Source: Hymenochaete sp. R1 (lineage: Eukaryota; Basidiomycota; Agaricomycetes; Hymenochaetales; Hymenochaetaceae). Taken from it: DNA of 64,000 bases. The translations under genes were made by a program, and so were the position numbers. Below the pieces are notes generated by a model. That model worked only from the letters and a program-made list of their open reading frames with translations. It made no database searches and was not told the DNA's origin. Positions 42,831 to 55,534 of the stretch are shown here, piece after piece. Numbering within the stretch: the stretch's first letter is position 1; every line of letters starts with the position of its first letter. The DNA is taken from NCBI GenBank assembly GCA_019400425.1, contig JAFREE010000113.1, positions 1 to 64,000 on the forward strand, in the 5' to 3' direction.

Positions 42831-44113
42831 TCAGCCCGTATCGTGGCGCTTCGTTGACGAACCGCCTACAGGGGAGTCACCATCTCTGACCCGCTTCTTA
42901 ACGCTCTCGGACTCCGAAAAGAACTGTCTTTTTTGTCCCTCCATAAAATTATTCAACCTCGTCTGGATCGCGAAGAAAGCACCTATATCAGCGCCAGGTA
43001 TTACCATCTTTTTCTGAACAAACACCAAAAGTCCACCAGAGAAAATGTCCAGGTTCTTGGCCAGTGCCATGAACTTCTCCCTGTTGTCCTCAATGAGAAC
43101 CTTGATGGCTTGTTGCTTTACCTCGGAAGTAAGGCGGGTGAGTTTGACCGAACGAGCTTCTGACCCTTCACGGGTGAACCAAGCATCGTAAAGCTCAGGA
43201 GCCGACATTGTTTTCGTCTTACTGGCAGAGGCAGAGGACTGGCCCAGAGACGTCTGACTTGTCCCGGTCGCGCTGGGTTTTTTTCTCTGCTCATGAGCAC
43301 GAGCCGTGATGTAACTCAAAGTGTCTCCGCGATCATCTTTATCTAAATGTGCGTATTGATCGATGACACCTGAAAGCTGGGACTCGAGCTGACGCTGGCG
43401 AAAAGCAAAAACCTTTTCGACATCGCTGAATTCCTCGAGAACAGAGACAACCTTGTCAAGTCCATCCAGGTTGAAAGCAATTGTAGAATAGTTCGGTGCT
43501 AGTTCGCTTTCGTAGAGTCGTAGGAGGTAGCCACGATAGAGGAAGGCAAGTGCTTTATCGAGAAGCATTGTCGAATCCAAGTCGGGGCATTTCCGTGGGC
43601 AGAAAAAGCGCAAGTCTTCGTCACCTTTGCTTTTCGCAAGCTCTACCAGTTCCATGGCTTGTGTCACGTAGGACTCTCCAACTCTCACTACTGTTCTCTT
43701 GTAAATCTTTACCGCCCTGTCGTTTCTATCATCATGTTGCTTTTCGGCCTCTTCGAATGCAGAGGGCTCCTCGCTGGGGTCAGTGGATTGAGATTGGAAT
43801 ACTCTTTCTTCGTTAATTCTGTGCTGCCGAGTATTATATGCAAGGGTATGAGTCAAGTCGACCCACGCTGCCCTCACCGATTTCTCAAATAATAAGAGCC
43901 ATAATTCACATATGCCACGTTTCGTCCCATCTAGATCCTGGATAGTTTGTACGACTTTCCGGGAAGTTGAACCGCCAGAACGCCGGGGTGTGCGTGACTT
44001 TGCTCGAGAGTTGCTGTGACCTTCTCCCAATAATTGAATAATCAGGTTCATAAATACGAGGATTCAATGCGAAACTCACCCTCAGGTACTTCGCCCTTTC
44101 TCTTTTGTGACAT
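42831..44113 (-). CDS. Hypothetical protein, about 410 residues, mostly helical
   Basis: The probable start is the ATG at 44113 (MSQKRKGEVPE). A 50-odd nt intron joins in frame to GHSNSRAKSRTPRRSGGSTSRK. The rest is one long exon to the stop at 42831. An ATG inside the intron (44051) also gives an open frame but would read intron sequence. The N-terminus is basic and serine-rich, nuclear-localisation-like. The middle is predicted helical (GICELWLLLFEKSVRAAWVDL, SYVTQAMELVELAKSKGDEDL, LLDKALAFLYRGYLLRLYESEL, LDKVVSVLEEFSDVEKVFAF). A Ser/Thr linker precedes ELYDAWFTREGSEARSVKL, and the end is basic and acidic (KKRVRDGDSP, TKRHDTG). No domain recognised. Possibly nuclear, by inference from the basic ends. 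Confidence 0.7.
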
Positions 44114-45135
44114 CGTTGATTCTCACAAAGCGCTCCAGATCTGAACGATGGTTCTGTGACACTTTGCTGGGGTTGGAAGACAAGAAAGAGAAGGGAGGGG
44201 GGAAAGGTTTTTACGTGAAGTAGAAGGAATGTGGTTGATGCAAAGTAAATAACAAACCTCTTGCCCTTTCCATTAAACCATCGGCAAGCCGCCAATCCGT
44301 AGTACCTCATTCCCGTTCGAGCAGAGTCCAAACTCTCAAAGCAATGCATGTAGCTCAAACAAACCGACGCGCCTGCAGCGTGCATACCGCCAATACATCA
44401 ACTGGCAGCAAAGATGTCGCCTAGTTCCAGCCAGTGTTGCATTTCTCGGTCCGTTCACCTCCCTCAGGTGATCGCCCAGTCGCCATCATTTATTCGTGTT
44501 TTTTTATCGAAGCGAAAGCGGAACTTTTCATACGGTGTCGAATGCATCCGCTGACCGCAGAAAATGAAATGTTCCAGTGTGGGAGGTAACACGCGGCAAA
44601 GCGGGGCTACTGAAATAGTCTACCAGGATAGAAACTTTGTCCTGGAAGTTGGGTGGTTGGCTTCAGGCTTGTTGTCACAGGTCAGCGATAAGGCGAGTGA
44701 GGCGGAGATACGGAAGTCCATTAACCAACAGCTCGGCGAGACGTCAGATTTGTGTTCCCGACCATAAGGATCGTGAGCAGCGTCGCAGCGTATTTTTCTG
44801 GGTGCGAATCATAGGTTAGTTTGTATTGATTAGCGTGTCATACTTAATTTGCGATGCGAAGAAATGGTCGTGGCAAAAGATACGTACATGCAAATAGATA
44901 CATACAAGCTGCTCTCACACTACCATAGTTAGATCATAAATTTAAGGTATCGCTGAGATTAGAATGGGCACGCCAAGGCGTGAAAAGTACTGTATGATCT
45001 GTCGTGATAAGGTGAGAAGTCAAGAAAAGAGATTGACTTGAGATACGATGGGAAGAGATGGGTGTCGCATTGCTTTGCCTGTCGTCGTCATGGTGTTTGT
45101 TCTTTAGCCCTTCGATTCGTGATGCGGAATTTATT
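44114..45135. other. Intergenic between the hypothetical gene and metacaspase
   Basis: About 1 kb without a supported gene. It contains the promoter of the hypothetical gene (left) and the metacaspase 3' UTR (right). Confidence 0.5.
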
Positions 45136-48109
45136 TCACATAACGAATTTGAGAGATGTGTCCTATGATAAAAGATCGTCAACATTTGTGCTAGAAGCGA
45201 TCATGGACTTTTGCAACGCATTGTTGCGTTGGTGCGTCAAGGAATGATGGGTAAGGTGCTGATTACTTACGATAGGGTGCGAGCTCGAAAGCTGCGGTTT
45301 CTGACTAAAGTCTTTCTTAAGAATGCGGCGCACGTTGTTTAATAGTTCTTGGTATGATTGGTCCGGCTTTGTCTCTGCAGGAATATTAAATACCGTAAAT
45401 GTATGAAGTAACTTGTCGTTAAGCTTGAACGTACTTAAAGTTCGCATGAACGCCTGAAAAAATGAAAAAAAGTAAACGGAGCAGGTTAAAACATTTCGAC
45501 AGCAAGAACAACGAAGGGGCTTACATAGCTCATTGCTCCAGTGGCGGTTCCATTTTGGTACGTATCTGCGCTGGTCTGCGAGTCTTTGCAGCCTGACCAC
45601 GAGATCTACAAATATTGACTGTAAGCGTACTCAAATCCAGATGCAAACTTAAGCATTAATACAAAAAGGCACTTACAACATCAGCAGGACTAGTCTTAAT
45701 GCGATGGGCGTAGCGCTGCCTCCTCCCGTCAGGCCTTTGACCGTGACTCTGGCCATGGCCATGCGCATGATGGCCATGACCATAACGATGATGCCGACCT
45801 TTCTCACGATCGTTTAATCCCATTTCATCAAACTGGTCAGTGAGTCCGTCCATCCCGCGGGCAACGTTATTGAACTCGCGATCACCAAAAAGGTCATTGC
45901 CTGCTGCCCAATCAAGATTGGGTTCTTTCTTGAGGCGACCATTCGTGCCGTACATGTATGGGAGATCTACGCGAAACGGAACGAAGGCGTCAATTAAAAC
46001 TTTTTAATTGGTAGGGTTAAAATCAAGGGTACATACCAAGTGCTGAGCCTGAGTGACAACACTGAACCTTTCCATTAGAATAAAGGTTACGAATGAATGA
46101 GCAATGATACGCACGTCAAATATGGCCTGGCAAAATTAATTTTAGAATACCTCAATTGTTTTTCAAAAGACCAAAACTTACAGTCAATCGGCAACCAGCC
46201 GGAAGTGGTTTAACCTAAACACCATTATGAGCTTATATTTTCATAGGCAATCGTCAAAATCTCACCATGATGTCGTGCATCGTCTACAACACGACAAATG
46301 TATTCAGCAAACACACTTGAGAGTTTCTCAAAAGCCACTCACGTCATCGAGTATATGTCCAGATCGTTGATGATCCAAAGGGAAAATGGCTAGGGAACGT
46401 CAAAAGGTTGCCTGAGATGTCGGTAAGCCTTGAACTCACTTTCGTCGTACCCATCACTTTCGTCCCCATCTAAATCCCTCGTCTGTCCTCCATGTCCTGA
46501 ATCTATTATTGCGACATATGTTAGAAGTAGATCCTAAACAATTAGTTGACGATATCGTGCTTGAGAAATGCATACAATGAAAGACGAGCGAGTCATGTGG
46601 TTTTGCATCCTTGACAAGCCAACGCATCGCATCGAGTATGTTGCGTTTTGTTGGCTGTTCTCGTGACGTACGGCCTTTATCCGTCAGAAGCACGATGTCG
46701 CCTTCATGAAAGTGATATTGACCTGTTTCAAATTATATAAATTTAATTAAAATTCTTACGATTATTTCATTATTAATGTAAGAATAGATACTCACGAACA
46801 AGGAAGTCACGCATACGTTGAGCATCACCGATGCATCCTTTCAGTTCGTTGGACTGGCCACGGTAGTTGATCCCGATCTATGAATGGAAACGAGTCAAGT
46901 CACTCGGAGGTCATGTTCAAATGATTGAACCAAGAAAACTCACGCAAAGGGCTTTCCTCCGTCCCGTACATCGTGAATATTGGAAAAAGTGTCGTTTCTT
47001 TGCAATCTCGGGACCGTAATACTGGGCATCCATTGGAGGCAAAGTGGCCATTGGCATCTGCATTGGCATGTGCGGACTGTGTCCGTGAGCTTGTAAGATG
47101 TACCCGCGTCAGAAATGGTCATCGAGCGTCAAGACAGCAAACACGGACCTGCTGGTTGCGCAACGTTGACACCATACGTTGGACGCATAGGCGGCGCGTG
47201 GACCTGCATGCCGTGCGTGACTACCGGCGCTCCAACGCCCCCAGCATACTGATGTAGGCTCTGGTGGGAATGTTTTGATGGCACGCCAATTACTTGCCCA
47301 TTGTAGTGCACAGTTACATTCGGAACGCTATGCGAATGCCGGCGCGCGCGTCGGTGGTGTCGGTCGCGTTCATGTTCCCGGTGACGTTGCTCGCGTTCTC
47401 TGTCTGTATGATGTGTAACAACTTGTACGCCCGGGGCTGCGTTATGTACAGATGCGTATGTATAATTGCTGTGTCCGGCCCCGGATCCATGGCGGGTGCG
47501 CGAATGTGAGTGTGAATGACCGGTGTGAATATGCACGCCACCCTGCGTTTTGTACTCTCGATCCGTCGTGCGTCCTCGATCAAAAGCTGGCGGAGGTAGA
47601 GGGGGATCATACGCGCTGATCGCAAGTCAGTTCAAATTGAAAAATGTGCTTCTTGGTGCGAGCAAACAAGATTAGCGCGCATACCTCTGTTGTGGTATGA
47701 CAAATCCTCCGGGATGACCGCCAGCGTTTACTGGAGACGCCGTTGGTTGCTGCACAGAAGGGAAAGCGACCTGACTGCAAGCAACGCGTAAAAATGTGAA
47801 TGTTACAGTTCTGAAGAATTTGAGCGTACGGCGCGGGATACGACGCGAGCACCTGAGGTGTCCCGACGATGGAATGTCTGTATCCTTTAATTAGATCCAT
47901 AGCACATCAGCATAGAAATGAGCGTACCGAGGCGCATAACTATATTTACACATCAAGATCAGGTCTGAATCACATCACTAATGAAATGAAAGAACGCACC
48001 CGGGACCGGGAGACGGAACTCGTGCAGCTTGCTCGTATGCCGCTTGCTGGGGATAATTGGAGAACGAATTGGTTCTGGGACGAGAATATTGTTGTTGCCC
48101 ATCCCACAT
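45136..48109 (-). CDS. Type I metacaspase
   Basis: Caspase-fold cysteine protease (family C14B) that cleaves after Arg/Lys and acts in stress, protein quality control and cell death in fungi. The ATG at 48109 starts a Pro/Gln/Tyr-rich prodomain (MWDGQQQYSRPRTNSFSN), spread over several small exons. It continues through VGTPQVLASYPAP, GGHPGGFVIPQQR and a long His/Arg-rich stretch. The p20 domain begins RALCIGINYRGQSNELKGC, with DAQRMRDFL, FHEGDIVLLTDK and ILDAMRWLVKDAKPHDSLVFH. The catalytic His lies in the YSGHGGQ block (exon ending DGDESDGYDES) and the catalytic Cys in FDCCHSGSALDLPY. The p10 part contains SPADVISWSGCKDSQTSADT, GAMSYAFMRTL and QLSSSHPIDTSLKFV to the stop at 45136. Many introns, so total length (roughly 580) is approximate. 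Oddities: two His-rich stretches and Cys instead of Ser before the nucleophile. Confidence 0.88.
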
Positions 48110-48662
48110 GATACCTTTGCAAAAAACTGCCACTGGTGGCAGACGATGGTGGTGGTTTAAGAACAAGAGAGGGATGCTTGGCTGTCCGTGTTCCCAGATC
48201 CCCCTGGTAAGTTCGGAATCGGAGACGGAGAATGATGGTCGGCTTAAGATTTCAACGTTCCGGCGCGGCTCGGCTTCTTCGGTGTCTTCTTCAGGCGCGT
48301 CTTGCCGGCAGATGCCGAGAGAATCCCGCTTACGGCGTCGCATCAGCCCTTCTTGAATGCTTGATTGACTCAACTAGCTAGACGCCTTCAGTCGGCTTAC
48401 TTTGGCCTCCGATGGTACTTCTACCCTACCCTGGCGAAGTCGAAGTCGAAAGCCGATTTTGGTGCTGGTCAACGAGAAGAATAAGACACGAACGCATCGT
48501 CTGCGACACCCAGCCAGAGAACTGACACCCTGGCTCGACAAATTATGATTGCACAGAAAGGCATCTACCACGCCGAAAGAACTAGGCAGAGGCGCCAAGA
48601 ATCACGAATCAATCTTGTTTGTTCCCAAGGCAGAAATACAAAGGGGCCAAGGCATCACCTCT
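48110..48662. other. Intergenic upstream of metacaspase
   Basis: About 550 bases, no supported gene. Serves as metacaspase promoter and peroxiredoxin 3' flank (both genes on the minus strand). Confidence 0.5.
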
Positions 48663-49925
48663 TCAGCCCACAAACACTTCCTCGTTCGCCCCAGGCTCGG
48701 TGCCTCCATTCCCACCTGTCCCACTCCCACCGCCTAGCGTATCACCATTGGCATCCAAACTCGATCCCACCGGAGCTGCCATCTCCTTAGAAGGTGCTGT
48801 AGTAGCTTCCTCTGTCTTATTCTCTGAAGAAGCCGACACTTTTTCTGGCATATCGTCAACGGAAACGGTCGCCGCAGCAGATGCAGCTGCGATATCAGCG
48901 GAGTCCGGCACATCTTGTTTAGTTTCCGAAGAGTGGGCGGTCTGCACGGTGTTCATGCCAGGCTGAAGAGCCTGGATAAACTCGAGGGCAAGTCGAGGGC
49001 TGGTGACCCGTCCATCAGAACCTCAGAACGATATCCGCAGAGGCAGAGCTCACCTATCGAGGGGCTTCACAGGCATGCGCTTCTCAACTAGTTTACCTCC
49101 GACAAAAATGAAATGGCTCCGGGCAGTTCTATCTTTCTGGCCGGTGAGGACGCCAATGAGCTCACGGGAAGGGTCCGACAACAACCCATACGGCAGAGTT
49201 TTCTTACAATGAGTCAACGCCAATGTTCACCTACGCGTAAAGAAACGTGTTCTTACTTTAGTCTTCCATGCGCTTTGCTTGGACGGAGCGTCAGCTGAGA
49301 CGCAATACACGACGAATCCCAACGCTGAGATGTCGCTGTATGAGTCCCTGAATCCGCAGGCTTGTTGTGTGCATCCAGCTACCCGAAGACATTAGTGACA
49401 CTTTGTCTTTCACGCAAGAAAACACAGTGATCGAGGTTTTCGAAAGTTTACTATGGAAGGGCAAACGCGCTAGCGCTCACGAGCACAAGAATGCGGTACT
49501 CACGAGTATCTGCTTTCGGAACCAGGAAGAGTACAAGACTCTTCTGTCCAAGCTCAGTTACGTTCACATCTTCATCACTTTCGTTCTTCAACGTCAACTT
49601 AGGTATCTCCGCGCCAAGGCCCAGCCCGCCACCCGTAGTCTTGGCCTACAAAAACAAGGGAGAACAACTCGCTTCAGTCGAAGACGACAACAGAAAATTC
49701 CTTCGGCCCAAAGCACACCTTCTTCGATGCCCCGTCCTCGTCTCCATCCTGGGCCATTTCAGGCGCGCCAGTCATATCGACAGCAGAGCGTTTTCGTGTT
49801 GCCTTCTTCGCCGGTGCTGGTGTCGTCATTGGCGTTGGGCCATCTGAGACAGAATTTGTTCCCGAAAGTCGGGAAGAACGGCGGGGTGCTGAGGCTGTTA
49901 CCTCTTCTTTATTCTCAGTCGACAT
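48663..49925 (-). CDS. PrxQ/BCP-type peroxiredoxin, probably nuclear (Dot5-like)
   Basis: Thiol peroxidase that reduces hydrogen peroxide and alkyl hydroperoxides with electrons from thioredoxin. The ATG at 49925 opens a basic, Ser/Thr/Pro-rich leader with likely nuclear signals (PRRSSRLSG, KKATRKRSA, ASKKAKTT), as in yeast Dot5. The peroxiredoxin domain follows: [99 protein letters not shown] and SPRLALEFIQAL. The peroxidatic Cys is in PGCTQQAC and the resolving Cys is five residues on, the atypical 2-Cys PrxQ pattern. A tail of about 90 residues rich in Ala, Ser, Thr and Gly follows the domain to the stop at 48663. It is not part of the usual family and looks disordered. Total about 320 residues. 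Confidence 0.88.
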
Positions 49926-50863
49926 TCTCCCCCTTGGACTATGGTGGTATTTGCTAGGCTTGGAGGTGCGTTTAGGTCAAGAGAAGTGAGTAGACTGGTT
50001 CGGAGCGTTTTCACCATCTTCGACTCGAGTCTGCAGGTTTTTTGGGGGCAAAAGATGACATGACGTCGGCGGTCCACATATGATATAACGGGAATAATCC
50101 CACGGCTCTTTCGCTCAGAATTTCTCGAATTCCTAGTCGATTCGTTGCCACCAACTTGCAACGAAGGAGAGTAAATCGTCTCAATAAGGTGGTACTTTAC
50201 AACATACCGAAATTTACGATCATTACTTCGACAACAATATCCGAGCTGCAGTCTCTAGACGACCCGTTCGACATTAGCTTGCTACAATACTTGGTATATT
50301 CCTTAGATAATGAGCATCCACCTGTCATTGCTCTGGCTCACCTGCACAGCGTCACTCACAAAATCTTCAAACATCGAGCGATTCCTCTGGAGGCACGTAG
50401 GTATTACATCGTCAAACCAAGAGTGGGAGAGGGGTGCGGAACGGAATGCGACGAGACAACTGAGCTGAACTGAACTGAACAAGCAGAGGCAGAGATCTGT
50501 AGCGCCCAGCGTTGCGGATCGTCCAAAGGGGGGGGATAAGTTCAGAAAGAGAAAGAAGGGAGAAAAAGAGAGCGAGAAAAGAAGGAAAAAAACGACTGAC
50601 TATTTGGTGTCCCGCTTAAGCTAATAATATTGACCAGAACTTAGAAAAAGGCGAAACGAAATGAAAGCGAGTGAATGGAGTAGACGAGTGCGATATACTA
50701 TGGATTCCAGTGGTATAGTAGACGTTAAGGCATTGCCAAATAAAAAAAAAGGAGGAAAGAAAAAGAAAGTTTTCTACATGTCGGTACGAACCTGTCCTTC
50801 CCCCGAAAAGCAAAAAAAAAGATCCATTTCCGAGTTCCACGATGCAGACTTCCATCCAACCTC
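49926..50863. other. Intergenic upstream of peroxiredoxin
   Basis: About 940 bases. Left part is the peroxiredoxin promoter, right part the 3' flank of the kinase gene, purine-rich around 50520-50600. The plus-strand frame 50156-50473 starts at ATG but has no recognisable features. Confidence 0.5.
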
Positions 50864-53800
50864 TCACTCTTCTTCTTCCTCTTCCTCCTCGATGATCTTC
50901 GTCGGACCCCTAAATGCCGGGGCCCCGCTCCTCCCAGACCCAGGTAACGCCCTTCGGTTCATCCTTCCTGCGTCCTGCAGTGACTGCACATCCTTCTGGC
51001 TGTGTCCGTGCCCGTGCGCATCAAACACACCATCGGTCCCCGGTAGTGGCGAATGTCCCGTCGTAGGCGAGTGGCCGGATTTCGATGCATTCCGAGCATT
51101 ACTGCCGCCTCCACCGCTTGCTTTGCGTCCGCCATGACTGTGACCAGAACTGCCTCGTCCTCTCGGTGCGGGAGACGACTGCATCGCCGTGGGAAGCTCG
51201 AAGTTCTGTTTTAGCGTCGAGTTCACAGGGCCGGTGGTCACACCCACGCCTGTCCCACTCGCCAGCTGACCCAGACCACCTGCGAACGTGGGGAAGTCAT
51301 CCTCGTCCTCATCTACCCACTCGTCCTCGTCTCCCAAGTTGATCGTCTGACTCCCGACACCACTCCCGTTGTTACCCTTGTGTCCGCCAGAGAAAACATC
51401 TCTGATCGTCGTGTGCGAGTCCGGAGCGGGTGAGATCGCAAGGACTTCAACGGGGAACTGCGTAGATCGTGAACGCCAGCCCGGCGGCTCCGTACCCCAC
51501 GACTTCTTCCAACTCGTGCGAGACACGGAGCGCGTGAGCGTCGCGGCGGCGCTTATGCCTCCCATGCTTTGGGAATAGGATCCCGAGCTAGACCCATGAT
51601 GGTGTCGTCGCTGGACGTTAAGTTTAAGAGAGTTGGACCGCCGCGGGGTGAGCCCATTCCCGTGACTGTAGTCCTCGAACGCACGGTTATAGTAGGAAAG
51701 CGGCGAGCCTGTTCGTGCGTTGCCAATCTCGGCATCGGATGCGTCATAGAATGACCCTGGGCGGGAAGACTGGATGGAGGATGTAGCAGAATTGGAGCGG
51801 ACATGCCGCGGTCGAGGCGTGCTCGTCGAGCCCTTTGAGTGTCGCACGTTCCTCACGGCGCGCGTTGACGACGACGAGCCGGCTCGGTGATGATTTGGAT
51901 TTTGTGGAGTGTGGTATTTGGCGTGGAGGGGTGAGGCTGCACGCGCACCCATACGAGCTGTTGATCCTGTTGAGCCGAAAGATGTGGATTTCTTGTGCCG
52001 AACCTGAGCATGCATGTTGTAGCTGTGTATTGATGATGGCCTCGAGCTGCTTGGATCGCTCTTCTTCCTCGAGACGCCAGCTCCACCCTCCCTTTCGTTG
52101 AGTATATGACTATGCATCCCTGGACCGTCCAAAACCATCTTCTGCATCGACGCAGCACTGCTTCGACGTGAGTTAACACTGCTTGAACGCCTGCTTGACA
52201 CCGAGACTCGTTTCGACCGGGCTTTATAACCGCCTCTTCCGCGCCTGAAGCTTGTGCGAGTATTGTTACCAGTTGTCGGAGAGGCCGGGATCGTCGCGAG
52301 ATTGGACCCAGAAGCTGTTGGAGGCGGATGCGGTGCCTTCCGTTTGTTTTTACGCTCCTCGTTGAACCACATCCGGAAAGTGTGCAATAAGCTATTGCGA
52401 TTTCGATTTTGAAGAGAGGCGTTAGGTTGTTGGTGCTTGCCCTCATCGGTCTCGTGTAGTCCATTGGAGGATGCAAAGGTATTTGAAGGTGTTAATCCAA
52501 CATCGAAAGTAGATGAACGGGCGACGGGCGTAGGCATCACCCATGGGGAGGCATTGCTAAGGTCGGAAGCGTTCGCCGTACGATCTGGTGTCGAAGGGAC
52601 GTGGATGTTGAGCGGCACGTCTTTCACGGGTTTCAGTGGTGGGGACTTCGTCAGCCTCGCGTGTCCATGACTGCTCTTTGAATATGAATTCGACTCATTC
52701 GTTGAGCTACTCGCGCGCTCCTTCTCTTTATCCTTTTCTTTATCCTTGTCCTTCTCGTCCTTTTCCTTTGAGCTTTCGATTGATTTCTCCTTGACCCCTT
52801 CGTTTGACTTCTTCCGGACAAGGCCGGCAGCTTCGAGTGCCGCAGTCGTTGCCCGTTGGACTATACTGACACTCCCTGAACGAGGCTTTCCGCTGCTCCG
52901 CCCTTTCGATCCTAAATTGTTTTCTTTGTCCTTGCCACTGGGCGTAGATGGTGTTGACTTAACAGAGTTAGAAGCGGGGACGGATGCTTCTGAAGTCGGT
53001 GTTGGCGATAACATCGATCGGGGTGACTTTGAGCGAGGTGGTGTTATTGGAGGAGAGTTCGATGAATCTTGTTGTTTGGGCTGTCTAGAAGTATCGAAAG
53101 TTGCTGGTACTGTGGGCGTGGCTGGTATGAGGGATAGTTCAGGTGCCGAGTTCGCCTGGTCGATCGTCCTCATGATGTTTTCAACAGCTGGTGAGTCGGG
53201 GAATCCAGGCGAAGGGTTTGCGCTGAATCCGTACTCAATCTCAGTATCTGCCTCAGTGTCGGCGTCGCGTTGCAACCCGTCAGCTGAATTGGTAACAGAC
53301 TCCTTCGGCTTCGTGAAGGCAGCCTCAAGCGCCTTCTTTTCCGCCTTTCGTTTCAGCATCCACCAAATCGCCCCACTCGCGTCACAAGCATCGCTCAGCA
53401 CGCTATGTACCATTTGGCCGATATCGAATCCAAGGGTATTAAGGTTATTAAGGAGTTGGCGTTCGAGAGTAGTGGAGAATAGAAGAGGTGCGGGTGTGCT
53501 GAGAAGGGTTGCATAGTCCTGTGGAGGGACGTGGAAAGACGGGCCATGTGTATCGGTTACGGGCGAGGATGGCGGGGAGAGTTGAGAGGAGACAGATCGC
53601 CGTTTTGTCCGAGCAGGAGTACGGACGGGGAATGACGATGGTGGCACGGATGGAGATGATTCACGGTGTCGAGCAGGTGAAGCGTCGTTCGACCGCGGCT
53701 GGGATGAAGATCGTGATGCTTCGCCTTGACGAGAGACATCGGAGGATGAAGCCAGAAAAACATCCTCATCAAGTAACTTAGCTTTCCGTTCTTTAAGTTT

Positions 53801-55154
53801 TGAAGTTGTATTGGAACGCTTTCGGGTAGTAGGGTCCAAGAGCTCGAGTTTCTTGTGCTTCTTCTGCCGGATCGTGCCTTCGCTGTTGTTACTCAGGAAG
53901 CTGACGTCGTCAATGCCAGAAGGGTTATCGGGCTGATCCGGATGATGAAGCTCGGAGGCGGCGGAGTGGAAGCTTGATTCCGATGTAGAGGGTGAAGGCA
54001 GGTGCTGCACGCTTTCCGAAGGCACGTCGAGAGCCTCATCGCCGGCTGCAGGTTTGGTGGAACATGTGAACCATGCGTGTGCAAGGATTTGAGTGATCGT
54101 TAGTCGTTTCGAGGGTTCGTAGTGTAATATGTTACGGATCAGGTCTCGCGCATCTGTGAAGAGACGACGAAGCGTGGTAAGTAAGTGCTTGTGCGAAAGT
54201 AGCCTTTTATCATATCTACTATACCTTCCGAAAGCCAATCAGGCATCTCAAAATCTCCAAGTATGATCTTTTCGCGCATGATGGCCTCATCATCGTCATC
54301 AAAGGGCAATGAACCCGTCAAAAGGCAATGCAAGATGATACCTAGAGACCAAATATCCACTTCTGCACGCACGATATGCAGCAAAACACGAGGTTCGTGA
54401 GCATCCTGGCGAGGGTGCGTGCAAGGCGTGAAAAATGACATCACCCACCTGGACCCAGGTACTTTCTCGCCATCAACATTTCCGGTGCGGCATAACCGGT
54501 CGTCCCGCAATACGTATCGAGAAGCGCACCCCGCTCGTACTCTCTTGTGAATCCAAAGTCACCGAGCTTGACGCGGCAGCGCTCATCAAGGAGGACGTTC
54601 TCGAGTTTGAGGTCGCGATGGACGACACCCTTGTCGTGTATGTAGCCGACGGAGAGGCAGAGCTGGCCGAAAATGATGCGAGATTCGTCCTCGGTAAGAC
54701 GCCCTTTTTCTGCGAGGTAGTCAAAGAGCTCGCCGCCGGAGCAAAGCTCAGTGACGAGCCAGATATGAGACTCGGTCGCGATGACCTCGTAGAGTTTGGT
54801 GACGTGCGGATGGTGCAGCCGGCGATGGTGGTGGATCTCTCTGGTCAGAGCGGCGGACATCTCCTTTGGTATTTGCTTGATGGCGACCCGGGTTGAGGTG
54901 AGTCTGTGCGTGCCGAGCCTGACGGTGCCATATGTACCTGCGGATGCAGATATACCGCGTCAGAATGATGGAGGAGAGCAATACGAACAAAACTGGCTAC
55001 CTTCTCCAATGACTCTGCCAAGGGTGTAGTTGCCTATGATCTTGATCTTGTTGGAGGAGAGTTCCTTCCCGAGCTCGTTGTAGGCATTGGTGAGCTGAGC
55101 CTTATGGTTCTGGGAGGAGGACGCGGAGTGTTTGTGACCCTGATTGTTAGACAT
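50864..55154 (-). CDS. CAMKL-type serine/threonine protein kinase with long disordered tail
   Basis: Protein kinase of about 1,350 residues. The ATG at 55154 gives MSNNQGHKHSASSSQNHKAQ. The kinase domain starts IGNYTLGRVIGEGTYGTVRLG (glycine loop) with VAIKQIPKE (catalytic lysine). Then come TREIHHHRRLHHPHVTKLYE, LVTELCSGGELFDYL, the catalytic loop VVHRDLKLENVLLD, the magnesium motif LGDFGFTREYERGALLDTYC, GTTGYAAPEML, VDIWSLGIILHCLLTGSLPF and LTITQILAHAWFT. All catalytic residues are present. The last 1,000 residues are Ser/Pro-rich and disordered, with a KDEKDKDKEKDKEKERAS stretch and a glutamate run at the end. The layout resembles the Kin4/Gin4-like CAMKL kinases that control mitosis and polarity, but I cannot pick the orthologue. 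Divergent to the Ase1 gene. Confidence 0.87.
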
Positions 55155-55534
55155 GGAAGCATATACAACAAGGGAATGGCACAGGCGCAAGCGCCTTGAG
55201 AGGGTATTATCTAGAGCGTGAAGAGCAGGTGGTAGTCGATGTCGAGGACGTCAGCGAAGGCGGCGGCGACGTTGACGGCGATGAGCAGGGGAGAAGCAAG
55301 GGAGTGTAGGTGAGGGAGGTGAGGGAAGTGAGCAAGGAAAGTTGAAGGAAATCGCCAAGCGTCGTCGGGTCGGGAAAGGGTCACGTGTTCAATTTACCGC
55401 AGAGGTTCGCGTTCAACGCGTCCCGCCATCCTGCTCAAACGACGACCACGACAAGAAAGGACAACGGACAACGACGACGACGACCAGTAGCATTGAATAA
55501 AGCGATAAAGGGAGCTAACCCTTTTACAAGCACG
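55155..55534. promoter_or_regulatory. Shared bidirectional promoter of kinase and Ase1
   Basis: Only 380 bases separate the two start codons (kinase 55154 minus, Ase1 55535 plus). It must hold both 5' UTRs and promoters. No TATA box is obvious; short GGTGAGG and CGACGAC repeats occur on the plus strand. A GTG-initiated in-frame extension of Ase1 from 55385 is unlikely to be used. Confidence 0.5.

Noticed and set aside
52746..53516. 256-codon plus-strand frame
   Set aside because: It lies wholly antisense to the kinase tail, whose serine/proline codons leave the opposite strand open. No motifs.
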